Origin: Bog-756 sp963812885
GTDB lineage: Bacteria > Actinomycetota > Acidimicrobiia > Acidimicrobiales > RAAP-2
Direction: 5' to 3'
Length of the DNA stretch: 64,000 nt
Assembly: GCA_963812885.1 (NCBI GenBank)
Contig: CAWEWZ010000002.1
Location: 835,661-899,660, forward strand
Under the pieces are notes generated by a model. That model did no database searches, was not told the DNA's origin, and saw only the letters and a program-made list of their open reading frames with translations. Each line of letters starts with the position of its first letter. Within the stretch, counting starts at the first letter, position 1. The translations under genes and the position numbers were made by a program. This document shows, one piece after another, positions 8,728 through 18,661 of the stretch.

Positions 8728-9017
8728 CCGGCGCCTCCTCGCCCGGCAACGGTCGGCTGAACGCCGATCGAGAAGGGTGGCCCGAGGTCCCGGCGCTCAC
8801 TCCGCGGCGGCAGCTGCACACCCAGTGCGGCGATCGGAGCACACGCTGATCAGGTCGTCTATCGTCGGCAGGGACCACCACCGGAGTGTCCGTTGCAGGC
8901 CGGACAGGCGGTGGTCGAAGTCGACAGAGGGGCACTCGGTCCGGACTTCACGGTCCGGGCCGGGACAATGATTCGGGGCCGCGTCGCGACCCTGAATTCG
9001 CCAACTGGAGGCAGGCC

Positions 9018-10926
9018 ATGGTGAGTAGGAACATGTCGGATCCGTCGATCGGCGATGTCCGCCGGTCGGAACGGGACGGCCATGAGACCCAGACCGAATC
9101 GCTCTCGGCGTTGGGCCGCGACGGCGTGGCCCGGGTGGCCACCACCGACGTGGGCGCACACCAGCGGCGGGCCCGCAGCACCCGGTTGCAGCGTCTGTGC
9201 ATGGTGCTGGCCCCGATCGCCGTCCTCCTCGTACTCCGTGACGTCTTCGACCCGACGGCGACCTTCCCCACCCCCCATTTCCCCTCCTCCCTCGATCCCT
9301 ATCTGCCCGCCTTCGTGCTCATCACCCTCATGGGACTGGTGCTGGTGGTCCCCTTGCTGGGCGCAGGGCGCTCACCGCACATCCTCTACCGGCCCGACGA
9401 GCTCACGATGACCTTCGACGACGTTCGCGGATCGGAGACACTGGTCGAGGAGGTGACCAAGACGCTCAACCTGTTCCTGGCCCACCGGACGTTCGCCGAG
9501 CAGATGGGCGGCTCACCCCGCAAGGCCATCCTGTTCGAGGGGCCGCCGGGGACGGGCAAGACCTACATGGCCAAGGCCATGGCCGCCGAGGCCGGCGTGC
9601 CGTTCCTCTTCGTCTCGTCGTCCGCCTTCCAGTCGATGTTCTACGGTCAGACCAACCGGAAGATCCGGTCCTATTTCAAGGCCTTGCGCCGTCACGCCCG
9701 GCGGGAGGGTGGTGCCATCGGGTTCATCGAGGAGCTCGATGCCATCGGCGCCGCCCGCGGCACCGGGCCAGCGCCACGGCGAGGGTATCCCCGGGGTGGT
9801 CAACGAGCTCCTGATCCAGCTCCAGTCCTTCGAACAGACCCCGACCTCGCTGCGCCTCAAGGGGGCGTTCGTCGACGCGGTCAACACCTGGCTCCCCGCC
9901 CACCGCCGTCTGCGCAAGCCGCAGCACGTGCCGGCCAACATCCTGGTCATCGGGGCCACCAACCGGGCCGCCGACCTCGACCCCGCCCTGCTGCGCCCGG
10001 GCCGCTTCGACCGCAACATCTACTTCGGGCTGCCCAGCCGATCGGGCCGCAGTGACATCATCGACTACTACCTGGGCAAGAAGGCGCACGAGCCCGAGCT
10101 CGACGAACCGGCCAGACGGGAGACGCTCGCCGCCCTCACCGCCGGCTACTCGCCGGTGATGATCGAGCACCTGATGGACGAGTCGCTGGTGTGGGCGCTT
10201 CGCCGCGGCGCCGACAAACTCTCGTGGAACGACCTCCAGCAGGCCAAGATGACCGAGGAGATCGGTCTGGCCCAACCCGTCGAGTACACCGAGGCCGAAC
10301 AGCGGACCATCGCCACCCACGAGGCCGGCCACGCCACGGTGGCCTGGCTGGTGGGCAAGGGACGCAAGCTCGAGGTGCTCACCATCATCAAGCGCAAGGA
10401 CGCGCTCGGCCTGCTCAGCCACTCCGAGGAGGAGGAGCGCTTCACCAAGACCAAGTCCGAGGTGCGGGCTCTCATCGACATCGCCTTCGGCGGCATGGTG
10501 GCCGAGGAGCTCTTCTTCGGCGAGTCGTCGACCGGGGTGGCCGGTGATCTCCAGGCCGCCACCCTCAACGCCTGCCAGATGATCGGGTTGATGGGCATGG
10601 GCACCACCCTGGTCTCCTCGGCGGCCATGGAGTACCCGGCCGGCGGCATCGTCTCCAAGGTGCTGTCCACCGACGAAGGACGGGCCGAGGTCGAGGATCT
10701 CCTCGGCGTCGGCCAAGGCGTCGGTGACCCGGATGCTCGACGAGCACCGCAACGTGGTCGAGGCCCTCCGGGACGCCCTGCTCGAACGTCAGGAGCTGAT
10801 CGGCGACGACATCCTCGAGGTCATCAGGAGCTCACAGCCCGCTCCCCACGCCTGGGCCCGCCGGTGGACAGGGAGACGGCGGCGCGGGACGCCGCCAACC
10901 GGCGCAGCCGGATCGCCCTCGACTGA
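9018..10926 (+). pseudogene. FtsH-like AAA+ membrane zinc protease (three apparent frameshifts)
   Basis: Two N-terminal membrane segments (about residues 50-66 and 86-108), then an AAA+ ATPase with Walker A GPPGTGKT, Walker B region GFIEELDAIG and LRPGRFDR in the second region of homology. The peptidase domain follows with zinc motif HEAGH and third-ligand region GDLQAAT. Walker B has Glu-Glu in place of the usual Asp-Glu. Breaks occur near 9765 (after AIGAARG), near 10715 (before RMLDEHRNVVEALRDALLE) and near 10845. Net length is 3n+1. ATG 9018 follows GGAGG. Its role would be ATP-driven proteolysis of membrane or regulatory proteins. It converges on fur 11 bases away. Confidence 0.75.
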
Positions 10927-10937
10927 TTGTCGGGCGG

Positions 10938-11362
10938 TCAGCCGCGCTTCGGCGCAGCTGCTGCACCGGCCCCGGAAGACCACCTCGAGCGAGTCGACGG
11001 TCATGCCGTAGCGCTGGGCCCGGGGCAGGGACAGGGCCTCGACGCCGATGGGCTCGACGTCGAAGGTCAGCCCGCAGCCTTCGCACACCAGATGATGGTG
11101 GTCCGGCCCCACCTTGGGGTCGTAGCGGGTGGTGCCGTCGGCCAGTCGGACCTCGCTGATCTCGCCCATGGTCACCAGCTCGTTGAGCGTGTTGTAGACG
11201 GTGGCCAGGCTGACCTCGGGCACCGCCCGCCGCGCCGCGGCGTGCACCTGCTCGGCGCTCAGATGGACATGCTCTCCTTCCAGGGCCCCGATCACGGCCC
11301 GCCGTTGCGGCGTGATCCGCCACCCGCGGGTCCTGGAGCCGGTCGGGCAGGGTGTGTCCAGC
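10938..11362 (-). pseudogene. Fur/PerR family metalloregulator (apparent frameshifts)
   Basis: The Fur winged helix reads ITPQRRAVIGALE..HLSAEQVH and SLATVYNTLNELV. The metal-site segment is DHHHLVCEGCG, with a second Cys pair CSSC near the end, as in zinc-binding Fur proteins. The N-terminal helix (LPDRLQD) is in a neighbouring frame before RGWRITPQ, which implies an indel near 11330. The frame also lacks a stop until deep in ftsH unless one base is lost near 10940, where TGA appears. No ATG/GTG/TTG is visible after the catalase stop, so the start is uncertain. Placed directly after the catalase, it probably represses that gene in response to peroxide or iron. Confidence 0.7.
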
Positions 11363-12831
11363 TCAGCCCCGCCGCTCCTTGACTCCCTGGGCGACGCGCT
11401 CACCGAACTCGGGGTCGGCGGCACGGAAGTGGCCGATGCTCCGCTCGATGATCCCGTCCCCGACCGGGCCGGCCGACACCCCGGCCAGTCCGGTGGCGAT
11501 GTTGTCCACCAGCCGGGCCTGGGCGTCGGCGGGCTGAAGGCGGTAGAGATCGCCGGCCTGGGTGAAGTCGTCGGTCGTCCCGGCGGTCCCACTCGTAGGT
11601 GCCCGTCGAGCCGTGCAGCTCGAACGGCGCCGCATACGGGCTGGCCGGTCTCGACCGGGCCGTCGAAGCTGTTGGGCTCGTAGTTCTTGGACCGACCGCC
11701 GTTTCCGTGTCCGGCCATGAGACCGTCGCGCCCGTAGTTGTGGGCCTCGGTGGCGTGGGGGGCGTTGACCGGGAGCTGGGTGTGGTTGATGCCGAGCCGG
11801 TAGCGGTGGGCGTCGCCGTAGGCGAACAGCCGGCCCTGCAGCATCTTGTCGGGCGACGGACCGATGCCGGGGACGAAGTTGCCCGGGTCGAAGCCCGACT
11901 GCTCGACGTCGCCGAAGTAGTTGTCGGCGTTGCGGTTGAGGGTGAGCCTGCCCACCTCGATCAGCGGGTAGTCCTTCTGCGACCACACCTTGGTCAGGTC
12001 GAACGGATTGACCCGGTAGGAGCGCGGCCTCCTCGAGCGGCATGATCTGCACCTTCACCGTCCACGAGGGGAAGTCCCCGCGCTCGATGGCCTCGATGAG
12101 GTCGAGCTGGTGGCTGTCGGGGTTGAGACCGGCCAGCTCGGCGGCCTCCGACGAGTCGAGGCACCGGATGCCCTGGTCGGTCTTGAAGTGGACCTTGACC
12201 CAGACGGCCGTCCCGTCGTGCGTTGACCCACTGGTAGGTGTGCGAGCTGAACCCGTCCATGTGGCGGTAGGAAGCGGGGATGCCCCGGTCGCCGAACAGC
12301 CAGGTGAACATGTGGGTGGCCTCGGGCGAGTGGGAGAAGAAGTCCCACACGTTGTCCGGCTCCTGATGGTTGGTGAAGGGATCGGGCTTCTGGGAGTGGA
12401 TGAAGTCGGGGAACTTCAGCGGATCGCGGATGAAGAAGATCGGGGTGTTGTTCCCGACCAGGTCGTAGTTCCCGTCCTCCGTGTAGAACTTGAGGGCGAA
12501 GCCACGAGGGTCGCGCACCGCGTCGGCCGACCCCCGGCCCCCGGCCACGGTGGAGAAGCGGAGGAAGGTCTCGGTCTTCTTGCCGACCTCACTGAGGAAG
12601 CGCGCCCGGGTCCATCGGGTCACGTCGGCGGTGACCTCGAAGTTCGCCGTAGGCGGCCGATCCGTTGGCGTGCACGACCCGCTCGGGGATGCGCTCGCGG
12701 TTGAAGCGGGCGAGCTTCTCCAGCAGGTGCTGGTCCTGGATGAGGACGGGCCCGCCGGGGCCGGCCGTCTGGCTGCGCTGGTTGTCAGCGACCGGTGCGC
12801 CCGACTCGGTGGTCAAGGTCGGCTTTGCCAT
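11363..12831 (-). pseudogene. katA: Monofunctional haem catalase (about five apparent frameshifts)
   Basis: Spliced across frames this is a clade-3-type small catalase of about 489 residues: LTTESGAPVADNQRSQT, VHANGSAAYG (active-site His), TFLRFSTVAG, GNNTPIFFIRD (active-site Asn), DFFSHSPEATHMFTWLFGDRG, SYRHMDGFSSHTYQW, and YGDAHRYRLGINH, the proximal haem region containing Tyr. Breaks lie near 12640, 12225, 12030, 11625 and 11590. The start at 12831 has GGAGGT upstream. It would disproportionate hydrogen peroxide in the cytoplasm. A Fur-family gene follows and an operator-like palindrome overlaps the promoter. The order of all catalase blocks is preserved, so the breaks look like sequence errors rather than old decay. 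Confidence 0.8.
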
Positions 12832-12890
12832 GGGGGTACCTCCACGCTGGTCGTCGAGCGACACTCGCTCACGTTTGCAGAACAGTTCCA

Positions 12891-12919
12891 ACGTTAGAGA
12901 ACTTCTAAGTGCATGTCAA
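12891..12919 (-). promoter_or_regulatory. Catalase promoter with overlapping Fur/PerR-like palindrome
   Basis: On the minus strand a perfect TTGACA (12919-12914), 17 bases, then TAACGT (12896-12891). Between and across the boxes lies TTAGA-N5-TCTAA (12894-12908), an inverted repeat in an AT-rich patch, about 60 bases ahead of the catalase start. Fur-family operators are AT-rich inverted repeats that overlap promoters, and a Fur gene lies downstream of the catalase, so repression of this promoter is the likely arrangement. Confidence 0.55.
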
Positions 12920-12933
12920 TGGGGCAATACCGC

Positions 12934-14180
12934 TCACACCACTGGCGGGGGCCGCTGGTTGCGCTGGCGGTTGTGGGTGGGGCACAGCAGCGGCCGTTCT
13001 CCTGGGTGGTGGGTCCGCCGAGGGCCCAGGGCTGGATGTGGTCGACCTGGCAGGAGGGGGCGGCCACATCGCAGTAGGCGTGGGTGCACTGGCGGTCCCG
13101 CACCTCGATGGCCCGTCGGGTGGCCCCCATGAACAACCGGGTCCGGGGGCTGATCTCGACCCGGCGACCGGGAGCGAACACGGCCCGCTCGAGGTCGGCC
13201 CGGTCCAGCCAGGGCAGGAGGGCACCGGGGGGGACCACGGTGCCGTCCTCCAGTTGGCAGATCCTCCCGTGGTCAGCGTCTCGTACCCGACGAGGACGGT
13301 GAACAGCGGTGCCGGCCGGCGGGCGTCTTCGGGGCACTCTTCGACCGGGTGGCCATCTCGACCAGGGCGTCGGCCCGGCGCTGGCCGGGGGTGCGGGCCA
13401 GCTCGCCCGGTTTCGGGTCGTGGCCGAGGGCGTCCCGGGCCTCGGCCCACTCGGCCTCGAACAGGTCGTGCTCCAGCCGTTCGAGCTCGGCCGAGACGAT
13501 GGCCCCCGACACCGGGTCGAGGGTCATGGCCCCGAGCCAGGAGCCGGCGAAGCCGGTGACCAGGTAGACGTCACGGCGGGCCCGGCGGGCTTCGGCCTCC
13601 CGGTCGGCGCCCTCGGGATCGGCCAGCTGCCTCCAGTAGGCCACGGCCTGGCCGAACTGGTCGAAGCGCAGATGACAGGCCTGGCCGACGAGCAGGGCCT
13701 CGTCCCGGGCCAGGGCCTCTTCGGTCTCGGGGCACGGAGGGAGGCCATGACCTCGACGTGGGCACCGGCGATGTCGCCGTCGGTCCAGGCCCGCTCGATC
13801 TCGGGCAGGGAAGCCAGGGCCCGGCCCCGGCGCACCTGGCGGCGGGCCTCGGCCTTCGGGATCCGGCACCGGACCGACAGCCAGGCCGAGGCGGTGCGGG
13901 CCCCGTCGGGGGCCCAGTTGCCGGCCCGGTCGAAGGCGGCCGTGGCCCGGGTGGTGAGCGCCTCCAGGCGGGCCAGCTGACGCTGGAGGGAGACGACCGA
14001 CTCCGGGTCGGCCAAGACGGCGGGATCGACCCGGCCCAGCCGGTCGAGGGCCTCGGTCAGCCCATCGAGGGAGACGGGATCGGGCGAGCCGGCTTCGGGC
14101 GAACCGGCTTCGGGGGTGAGGGCATCCACTTCCACGACGCCAGTCCACCACCGGGGTGTGACACCACCCGGGTCGGTCAA
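12934..14180 (-). pseudogene. DUF222 and HNH endonuclease domain protein (several apparent frameshifts)
   Basis: The N-terminal DUF222 region contains LARLEALTTRATAAFDR, WLSVRCRIPKAEARRQVRRGRAL and DGDIAGAHVEV. After a break near 13735 come YWRQLADPEGADREAEARRARRDVY and SGAIVSAELERLEHDLFEAEW. After further breaks near 13330 and 13275 come LFMGATRRAIEVRDRQCTHAYCD and VDHIQPWALGGPT, an HNH motif. A last break near 12985 gives LLCPTHNRQRNQR and a TGA at 12934. This family occurs in many copies in actinobacterial genomes and is often linked to mobile DNA; its role is poorly known. The start is uncertain: TTG 14180, GTG 14135 or GTG 14129. Confidence 0.75.
14136..14163 (-). promoter_or_regulatory. 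Second ECF41-like promoter motif
   Basis: On the minus strand TGTCACA (14163-14157), 17 bases, then CGTC (14139-14136), just inside the open frame of the DUF222-HNH gene. It would start a transcript near the GTG at 14129. The spacer is one base longer than at 5595. It may be a chance match. Confidence 0.3.
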
Positions 14181-14288
14181 AACGGAGTCGGCACCGGGGT
14201 GGCAGGGGCCGGCGACGGGTCCCGGCGGAGCCGATGGACGCAGAACGGGCTGGTCAGGTGGCCAAAAAGGGGCCCAAGACCGAAGGGT

Positions 14289-14780
14289 TCAGGAAACCCT
14301 GGCCGGAGGAAGCAGCGCCTCGGCCGGGCGGTTCCTCGAACCCGGGCCCGGACGGGCCCTCACGGAGCGGGCGTCAAGGGATTCGCCGCACGACGAGCAG
14401 GTCGGCACCACCGTGGCCACGTGCCCACAGCCCTTGTGTTCGATCTCGACGGGCGGGCCCTCGTCGGCCTCCCAGCGGTCGCCCCACTGGCGGAGGGCGG
14501 TCAGTACGAGCCAGAGATCCCGGCCCTTGTCGGTGAGGCGGTAGTCGTGACGGACCGGGTGGTCCTGGTAGGGAACGCGGGCCAGGACCCCCTTGTCGAC
14601 CAGATGATCGAGCCGGTCGGCCAGGATGTTCCGCGAGATCCCCAGTCGCTCCTGGAAGTCGTCGAACCTGGTGATGCCCAGGAAACTGTCCCGGATGATC
14701 AGCATGGTCCACCACTCGCCCACCACCTCGAGGGTCTGGGCCACCGAGCAGTTCATGTCCTGGAAGCTCTTGCGACGCAT
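14289..14780 (-). CDS. HxlR family transcriptional regulator
   Basis: A 163-residue winged-helix protein: MNCSVAQTLEVVGEWWTMLIIRD is the HxlR start, followed by FDDFQERLGISRNILADRLDHLVDKGVL (recognition helix) and YRLTDKGRDLWLVL. The C-terminus carries a CSSCGE motif preceded by HKGCGH, a possible metal or redox-sensing cysteine cluster found in part of this family. The start at 14780 is the first ATG in frame; the second, MNC, is also possible. It is transcribed away from the PemK-like gene on the same strand. An inverted repeat 19 bases upstream is a candidate autoregulatory operator. Confidence 0.85.
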   Translation of the reverse strand: MRRKSFQDMNCSVAQTLEVVGEWWTMLIIRDSFLGITRFDDFQERLGISRNILADRLDHLVDKGVLARVPYQDHPVRHDYRLTDKGRDLWLVLTALRQWGDRWEADEGPPVEIEHKGCGHVATVVPTCSSCGESLDARSVRARPGPGSRNRPAEALLPPARVS

Positions 14781-14798
14781 GCCTCCATGGTACTGGGT

Positions 14799-14814
14799 TG
14801 CATGTTGCTATGCA
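14799..14814. promoter_or_regulatory. Inverted repeat upstream of the HxlR gene
   Basis: TGCAT-GTTGCT-ATGCA, 5-base arms with a 6-base centre, 19 bases upstream of the HxlR start in an otherwise very GC-rich region. Small winged-helix dimers often bind such sites in front of their own genes. Confidence 0.35.
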
Positions 14815-14879
14815 CTACCCTGGTGCCGGAAGGCCCAAGCCGGCGTGGCCAGGCGTGGCCGGCGCTGCCGGTCGACCAC

Positions 14880-15978
14880 CTACCAGAGGGCGTTCCAGTC
14901 CTCGGGGGTGAGGCGGCCCACCGGCTGTTGATCCGGGGGACGGGGGATCCGCAGCGTCTCGCCGTCGATCCAGGTCGGGCGGTCGAACCCGGCCCGCCTC
15001 CAGTGGCCGAGGGGCACTGATTTCCAGTCGCGGCTCTTGGTCCCGCCGTCCGAGTAGCCGGGGCGGACCAACAGGTGGGTCGGCGATCCGGCCACCACGA
15101 CACAACGTCGGGACTTGCCTTCGACCTCGGACGGGTCGGGGACCGACGGGTCGAACGGAACCCAGGCGAAGATGACGGCGCCGGCCAGCGGGTCGAGCCG
15201 GTCGAATTCCTGCTCCTGGAGCGGGGTCAGCGTGGCCCGCCGGTTGACCCGGGGTGCGACGGTCGGGGCCGTCGGAACCGCCGGAACTGCCGAAGCCGGC
15301 TCGGAACCGCCGGACCCGCCGGACCCGGCGCCTGAGGACGTCGCCCGCTCCTTCTTCCGATCGCGGCGCAGCTGCTCCCCCGCCTTCCGGGCCGCCTCGA
15401 GCTTCTTGCGCCGTTCCTCGGCGTCCCGCTGCTTCTTCTGGCGCCGGGCCTCCCGCTGTTCCGGCGACAGGGCCGGGCGGGCGGTGCCGGCCGGCCGGGG
15501 CTGTTCGGCGCCGGCCTCGCGCGTCGGACACGTCGGTGAGTCCGAAGCGCGGGTCGTCCGACAGGATCTCGAAGCACAGATCGGAAGCGGGCATGTCGTC
15601 GTCGGCCACGGTGGCCAGCATCACGGCGATGGTCGTGTCCGGGTACGACTCCCGGACCTGGTCGAGTGCGTCGAGCAACTGCTCCCTGGTCGGGTCGTCG
15701 GAGTGATCACCGAGCACTTCGATGGTCCGGGCCAGGCAGGCGTCGGCCAGGGCGGCAGCCACATAGGGCACGGCGGCCCGGTACTGGGACCTGGTGACCA
15801 CACCGGCCGGGTCGCGGTGCTTGCGCAGGGCGTTGAGGGCGTTGCCGATCGCCGTGGGGGCCTGGAACCTCGGGTCGGCGGTGAGGGCCAGCGCCGTCTT
15901 CAACTCGTCCCTCCCCACCCGGGCCACGGCGGCCCGCACCATGGCCGATCGGGCGCTGTCGGTGATGCCGGCCTCCAT
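14880..15978 (-). CDS. Unrecognised two-part protein with PemK/MazF-like C-terminal region (one frameshift)
   Basis: The N-terminal part (about residues 1-145, starting MEAGITDSARSAMVRAAVAR) is helical and reads like an armadillo-type or DUF domain that I cannot name. The middle, after a break near 15530, is a strongly charged helix (SPEQREARRQKKQRDAEERRK). The last 90 residues (FAWVPFDPSVPDP, GKSRRCVVVAGSPTHLLVRPG, FDRPTWIDGETLRIP) resemble the order of PemK/MazF strands: a proline-rich entry, a K.R..VVV strand and a late RPTWID. Length is 3n+1. ATG 15978 has GAGAGG upstream. No antitoxin-like small gene is adjacent, so a toxin role is speculation. Confidence 0.55.
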
Positions 15979-16099
15979 CTGGTGTCCTCTCGGTGTCGCA
16001 GGTCCGCCGGGGTCGTGCCCAGCGGGTCGGTCCCGTTCACGCTCATCATCGCAGAGAGCGATCGGCCTCTCGGTTCGGACGCTCGGCGATACTGAGGCG

Positions 16100-16951
16100 G
16101 TGAACGGTGCGCCGCGGGTCTCGGAGGGTGGTCGGGCCCCCGGGTCGGTCCGGCCGGGAGAGCGGCGGGGTGGGCTCGGACCGTTCGTCACCTTCATCGA
16201 GTACGAGCGACCCGACGGGATCGTGGCCCGATGGGACTCCCGCCGGCACCGCAAGCACGCCGCCGACCGGGGCGGGCCGTCGGGAACGTGGTGGGCTCCC
16301 CGGGCCCGGGGGTGGTGGATCGCCGTCTTGTTCGCCGTCGGCTCGTTCCTCTTCGCTCTCGGAGCGGTCCCGGGCTACGCCGGCGCCGTCGGTGACCGGT
16401 CCGACTCGATCACCTTCTTCGTGGGGTCGCTCTTCTTCACCACGGCCGGCTTCCTGCAGTACCGGGAGTCGGTGGATGCCGGAGCCGACGGGCCCGTCCG
16501 CGGATGGAGACGGGTCTTCGTCTACCGGCCGAAGCAGATCGACTGGTGGGCCACGGCCGTCCAACTGGTGGGCACCCTCTTCTTCAACGTGAGCACCGCC
16601 ACCGCCATCCGGGCCGACCTCAGCGCCCAGGCGGCCCACCACCACATCTGGCGACCCGATGCGCTCGGGTCGGTCTGCTTCCTGGTGGCCAGCGGCCTGG
16701 CCTGGTTCGAGGTGTGCCATGGATGGCTGGCCTGGACACCCCGCAGCCTGGCCTGGTGGATCACCCTGGCCAACCTGGTCGGCTCCATCGCCTTCGGCGC
16801 CTCTGCGGTGGGTGCCTACATCGTCCCGTCCACCGGCCAGATCCGCAACGTCGAACTCTCCAATCTCGGGACCTTCGTCGGCGCCCTGTGCTTCCTGGGC
16901 GGCGCCGTCCTCCTGATGCCCGAGCGGACCGAGTCGCCGCCCGAGCCCTGA
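16100..16951 (+). CDS. Multi-pass membrane protein, unknown function
   Basis: Seven or so hydrophobic segments after a basic 65-residue N-terminus: WWIAVLFAVGSFLFALGAVP, ITFFVGSLFFTTAGFLQY, WWATAVQLVGTLFFNVSTAT, ALGSVCFLVASGLAWFEV, LAWWITLANLVGSIAFGASA and LGTFVGALCFLGGAVLLMP. The FFVGS.FFT.A..LQ pattern repeats as pairs and recalls YrhK-type two-helix units, a tentative resemblance. GTG 16100 is chosen because GAGG lies just before it and upstream residues look non-coding. Divergent from the PemK-like gene by 121 bases and convergent with the CrtI-like gene. Confidence 0.7.
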   Translation: MNGAPRVSEGGRAPGSVRPGERRGGLGPFVTFIEYERPDGIVARWDSRRHRKHAADRGGPSGTWWAPRARGWWIAVLFAVGSFLFALGAVPGYAGAVGDRSDSITFFVGSLFFTTAGFLQYRESVDAGADGPVRGWRRVFVYRPKQIDWWATAVQLVGTLFFNVSTATAIRADLSAQAAHHHIWRPDALGSVCFLVASGLAWFEVCHGWLAWTPRSLAWWITLANLVGSIAFGASAVGAYIVPSTGQIRNVELSNLGTFVGALCFLGGAVLLMPERTESPPEP

Positions 16952-16979
16952 CCGTCGCTGCCCCGCGGCGGACCCGCGC

Positions 16980-18428
16980 TCAGTCCCGGAGGGGAGCCGC
17001 GCCCCCGAAGTGGTCGTGGAGAACGGTCCGTGCCGCATAGACGCCGCACATCCCGTGCACCCCGCCGCCGGGGGCGGTGGACGCCGAACACAGATAGACG
17101 TCCTCGAGCGGGGTGCGGTACGGATTCCATCGGATGGTCGGGCGGAACACGGTCTGGACCAGAGTGGACGCTCCCCCGGCGATGTCCCCGCCCACGTAGT
17201 TGGGATTGTGCCGCTCCTCGTCGGCCGCGGTCAGGGTCGACCGGGCCACGACGAGGTCGGAGAACCCGGGGGCGAACCGCTCGATCTGGGCCTCGACGGC
17301 CGCCGTCATGTCCACGGTCGAACCCGACGGGACGTGGCAGTAGCCCCACAGCGCCTGCTGGCCGGCGGGGGCCCGCGAAGGGTCGGCCACCCCGGCCTGG
17401 ACGATGATGCAGTACGGGCGCTCGGGGTGGCGCCCGGCGTTGACCTCGGCCTCGCTGGCCGCCACCTCGGCGAACGTGCCTCCGAGGTGGACGGTCCCGG
17501 CCCGCCGGCAGACCTCGGCGCTCCAGGGGACCGGACCGGACAGCGCCCAGTCCACCTTGCACACCCCCGGCCCGTAGCGAAAGCGCCGGAGCTGGCGGTG
17601 GTAGCGGTCGGGAAGGGCATCGCCGGCCAGGGCCAGGAGCCCGTCGGGCGACGTGTCGAGGACCACCGCCTTCGACGGGGGGAGCTCCGACAGCGAGCCC
17701 ACCCACTGACCGGTCACGACCGTGCCGCCGAGACGCTCCAGCTCGGCGATCATCGCCGCGGTGATCGTGGAGCTGCCGCCGGCCACGACGGGCCAGCCCA
17801 CGGCGTGGGCGGTCAGGGCCAGGAGGGTGCCGAAGGCACTGGTGAGCGGCGCGGTCAGGGACATCGAATGGGCCCCCACGCCGGCCAACAGCGCCTGGGC
17901 CGGCTCGGTTTCGAACCGGCGCACCAGCCACTTCATGGGCATCAGGCCGGGCAGCCCGAACCGGGCCAGGGCGACCGGGTGGCCGGGGACCGAACGGAGG
18001 GGAGCCAGCACCTGTTCGGCGATGGACTGGCAGTCCCTGACCAACGGCGCCATCAGCTTCCGGTAGGCGGGTCCGTCGACCCCGAGGCCGGCCACCGTCT
18101 CCTCGAGGGTGCGGAAGGCGGCCACCGCCGTGGTGGCGTCGATCGGCTGGGCGAAGGGCACCTCCGGCTGGCACAGGGCGTTGCGCAGGCCGTCGAAGGC
18201 GGGTTGCCGGAAGAACGGGGACACCAGCACCATGGGATGGACGGCCGAGCACACGTCGTGACGGAAGCCCGGCACGGTCAGGTCCTCGGTCCGGCATCCC
18301 CCTCCGGGGTCGTCCGCCCCTTCGACGACCGTCACCGACAGACCGGCGGCGGCCAGGGTCACGGCGGCGGACAGCCCGTTCGGTCCCGACCCGACCACCA
18401 CCACGTCCACGGCTTCGGTGGGGGTCAC
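16980..18428 (-). CDS. Phytoene desaturase-like NAD(P)/FAD oxidoreductase
   Basis: A 482-residue flavoprotein. Rossmann motif VVVVGSGPNGLSAAVTLA at residues 9-25, then VVEGADDPGGGCRTEDL. The C-terminal FAD segment is YLCSASTAPGGGVHGMCGVYAA. These are the signatures of the CrtI/PYROXD2-like branch of amine-oxidase-fold enzymes. The internal region with SMSLTAPLTSAFGTLLALTAHAVGWPV is typical of the PYROXD2-like group rather than true carotenoid desaturases, and no other carotenoid genes are present. It probably oxidises a hydrophobic substrate at the membrane. Single gene, convergent with the membrane protein 28 bases away. Confidence 0.85.
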   Translation of the reverse strand: MTPTEAVDVVVVGSGPNGLSAAVTLAAAGLSVTVVEGADDPGGGCRTEDLTVPGFRHDVCSAVHPMVLVSPFFRQPAFDGLRNALCQPEVPFAQPIDATTAVAAFRTLEETVAGLGVDGPAYRKLMAPLVRDCQSIAEQVLAPLRSVPGHPVALARFGLPGLMPMKWLVRRFETEPAQALLAGVGAHSMSLTAPLTSAFGTLLALTAHAVGWPVVAGGSSTITAAMIAELERLGGTVVTGQWVGSLSELPPSKAVVLDTSPDGLLALAGDALPDRYHRQLRRFRYGPGVCKVDWALSGPVPWSAEVCRRAGTVHLGGTFAEVAASEAEVNAGRHPERPYCIIVQAGVADPSRAPAGQQALWGYCHVPSGSTVDMTAAVEAQIERFAPGFSDLVVARSTLTAADEERHNPNYVGGDIAGGASTLVQTVFRPTIRWNPYRTPLEDVYLCSASTAPGGGVHGMCGVYAARTVLHDHFGGAAPLRD

Positions 18429-18661
18429 GACCAGGTCCCGGCGCCGCCGCGAAGATTCATCGTGCTGTTCTATCCCCCGATCTCGTGGCCATGCACATCC
18501 GGAGGGCCGAGCTCACCGCGGGGCGACCAGCCGGCCGGGCCGTGGGGCACGGATCCACCGCTCCGGCCTCCACAGGGGGCAGGCTCGGAAGAGGAACGGG
18601 CGTACCGGCGTTGTACCGGGAGAGGAGGAAAAGCCCACATGGAGGGTTGGAAACGGGAAAT

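Noticed and set aside
8728..9017. Minus-strand frame ending near 8797 with coding-like residues (FDHRLSGLQRTLRWW).
   Set aside because: No convincing start or ribosome-binding site, and the frame runs into the N-terminus of the FtsH-like gene. Could be a remnant; not supported enough to list.
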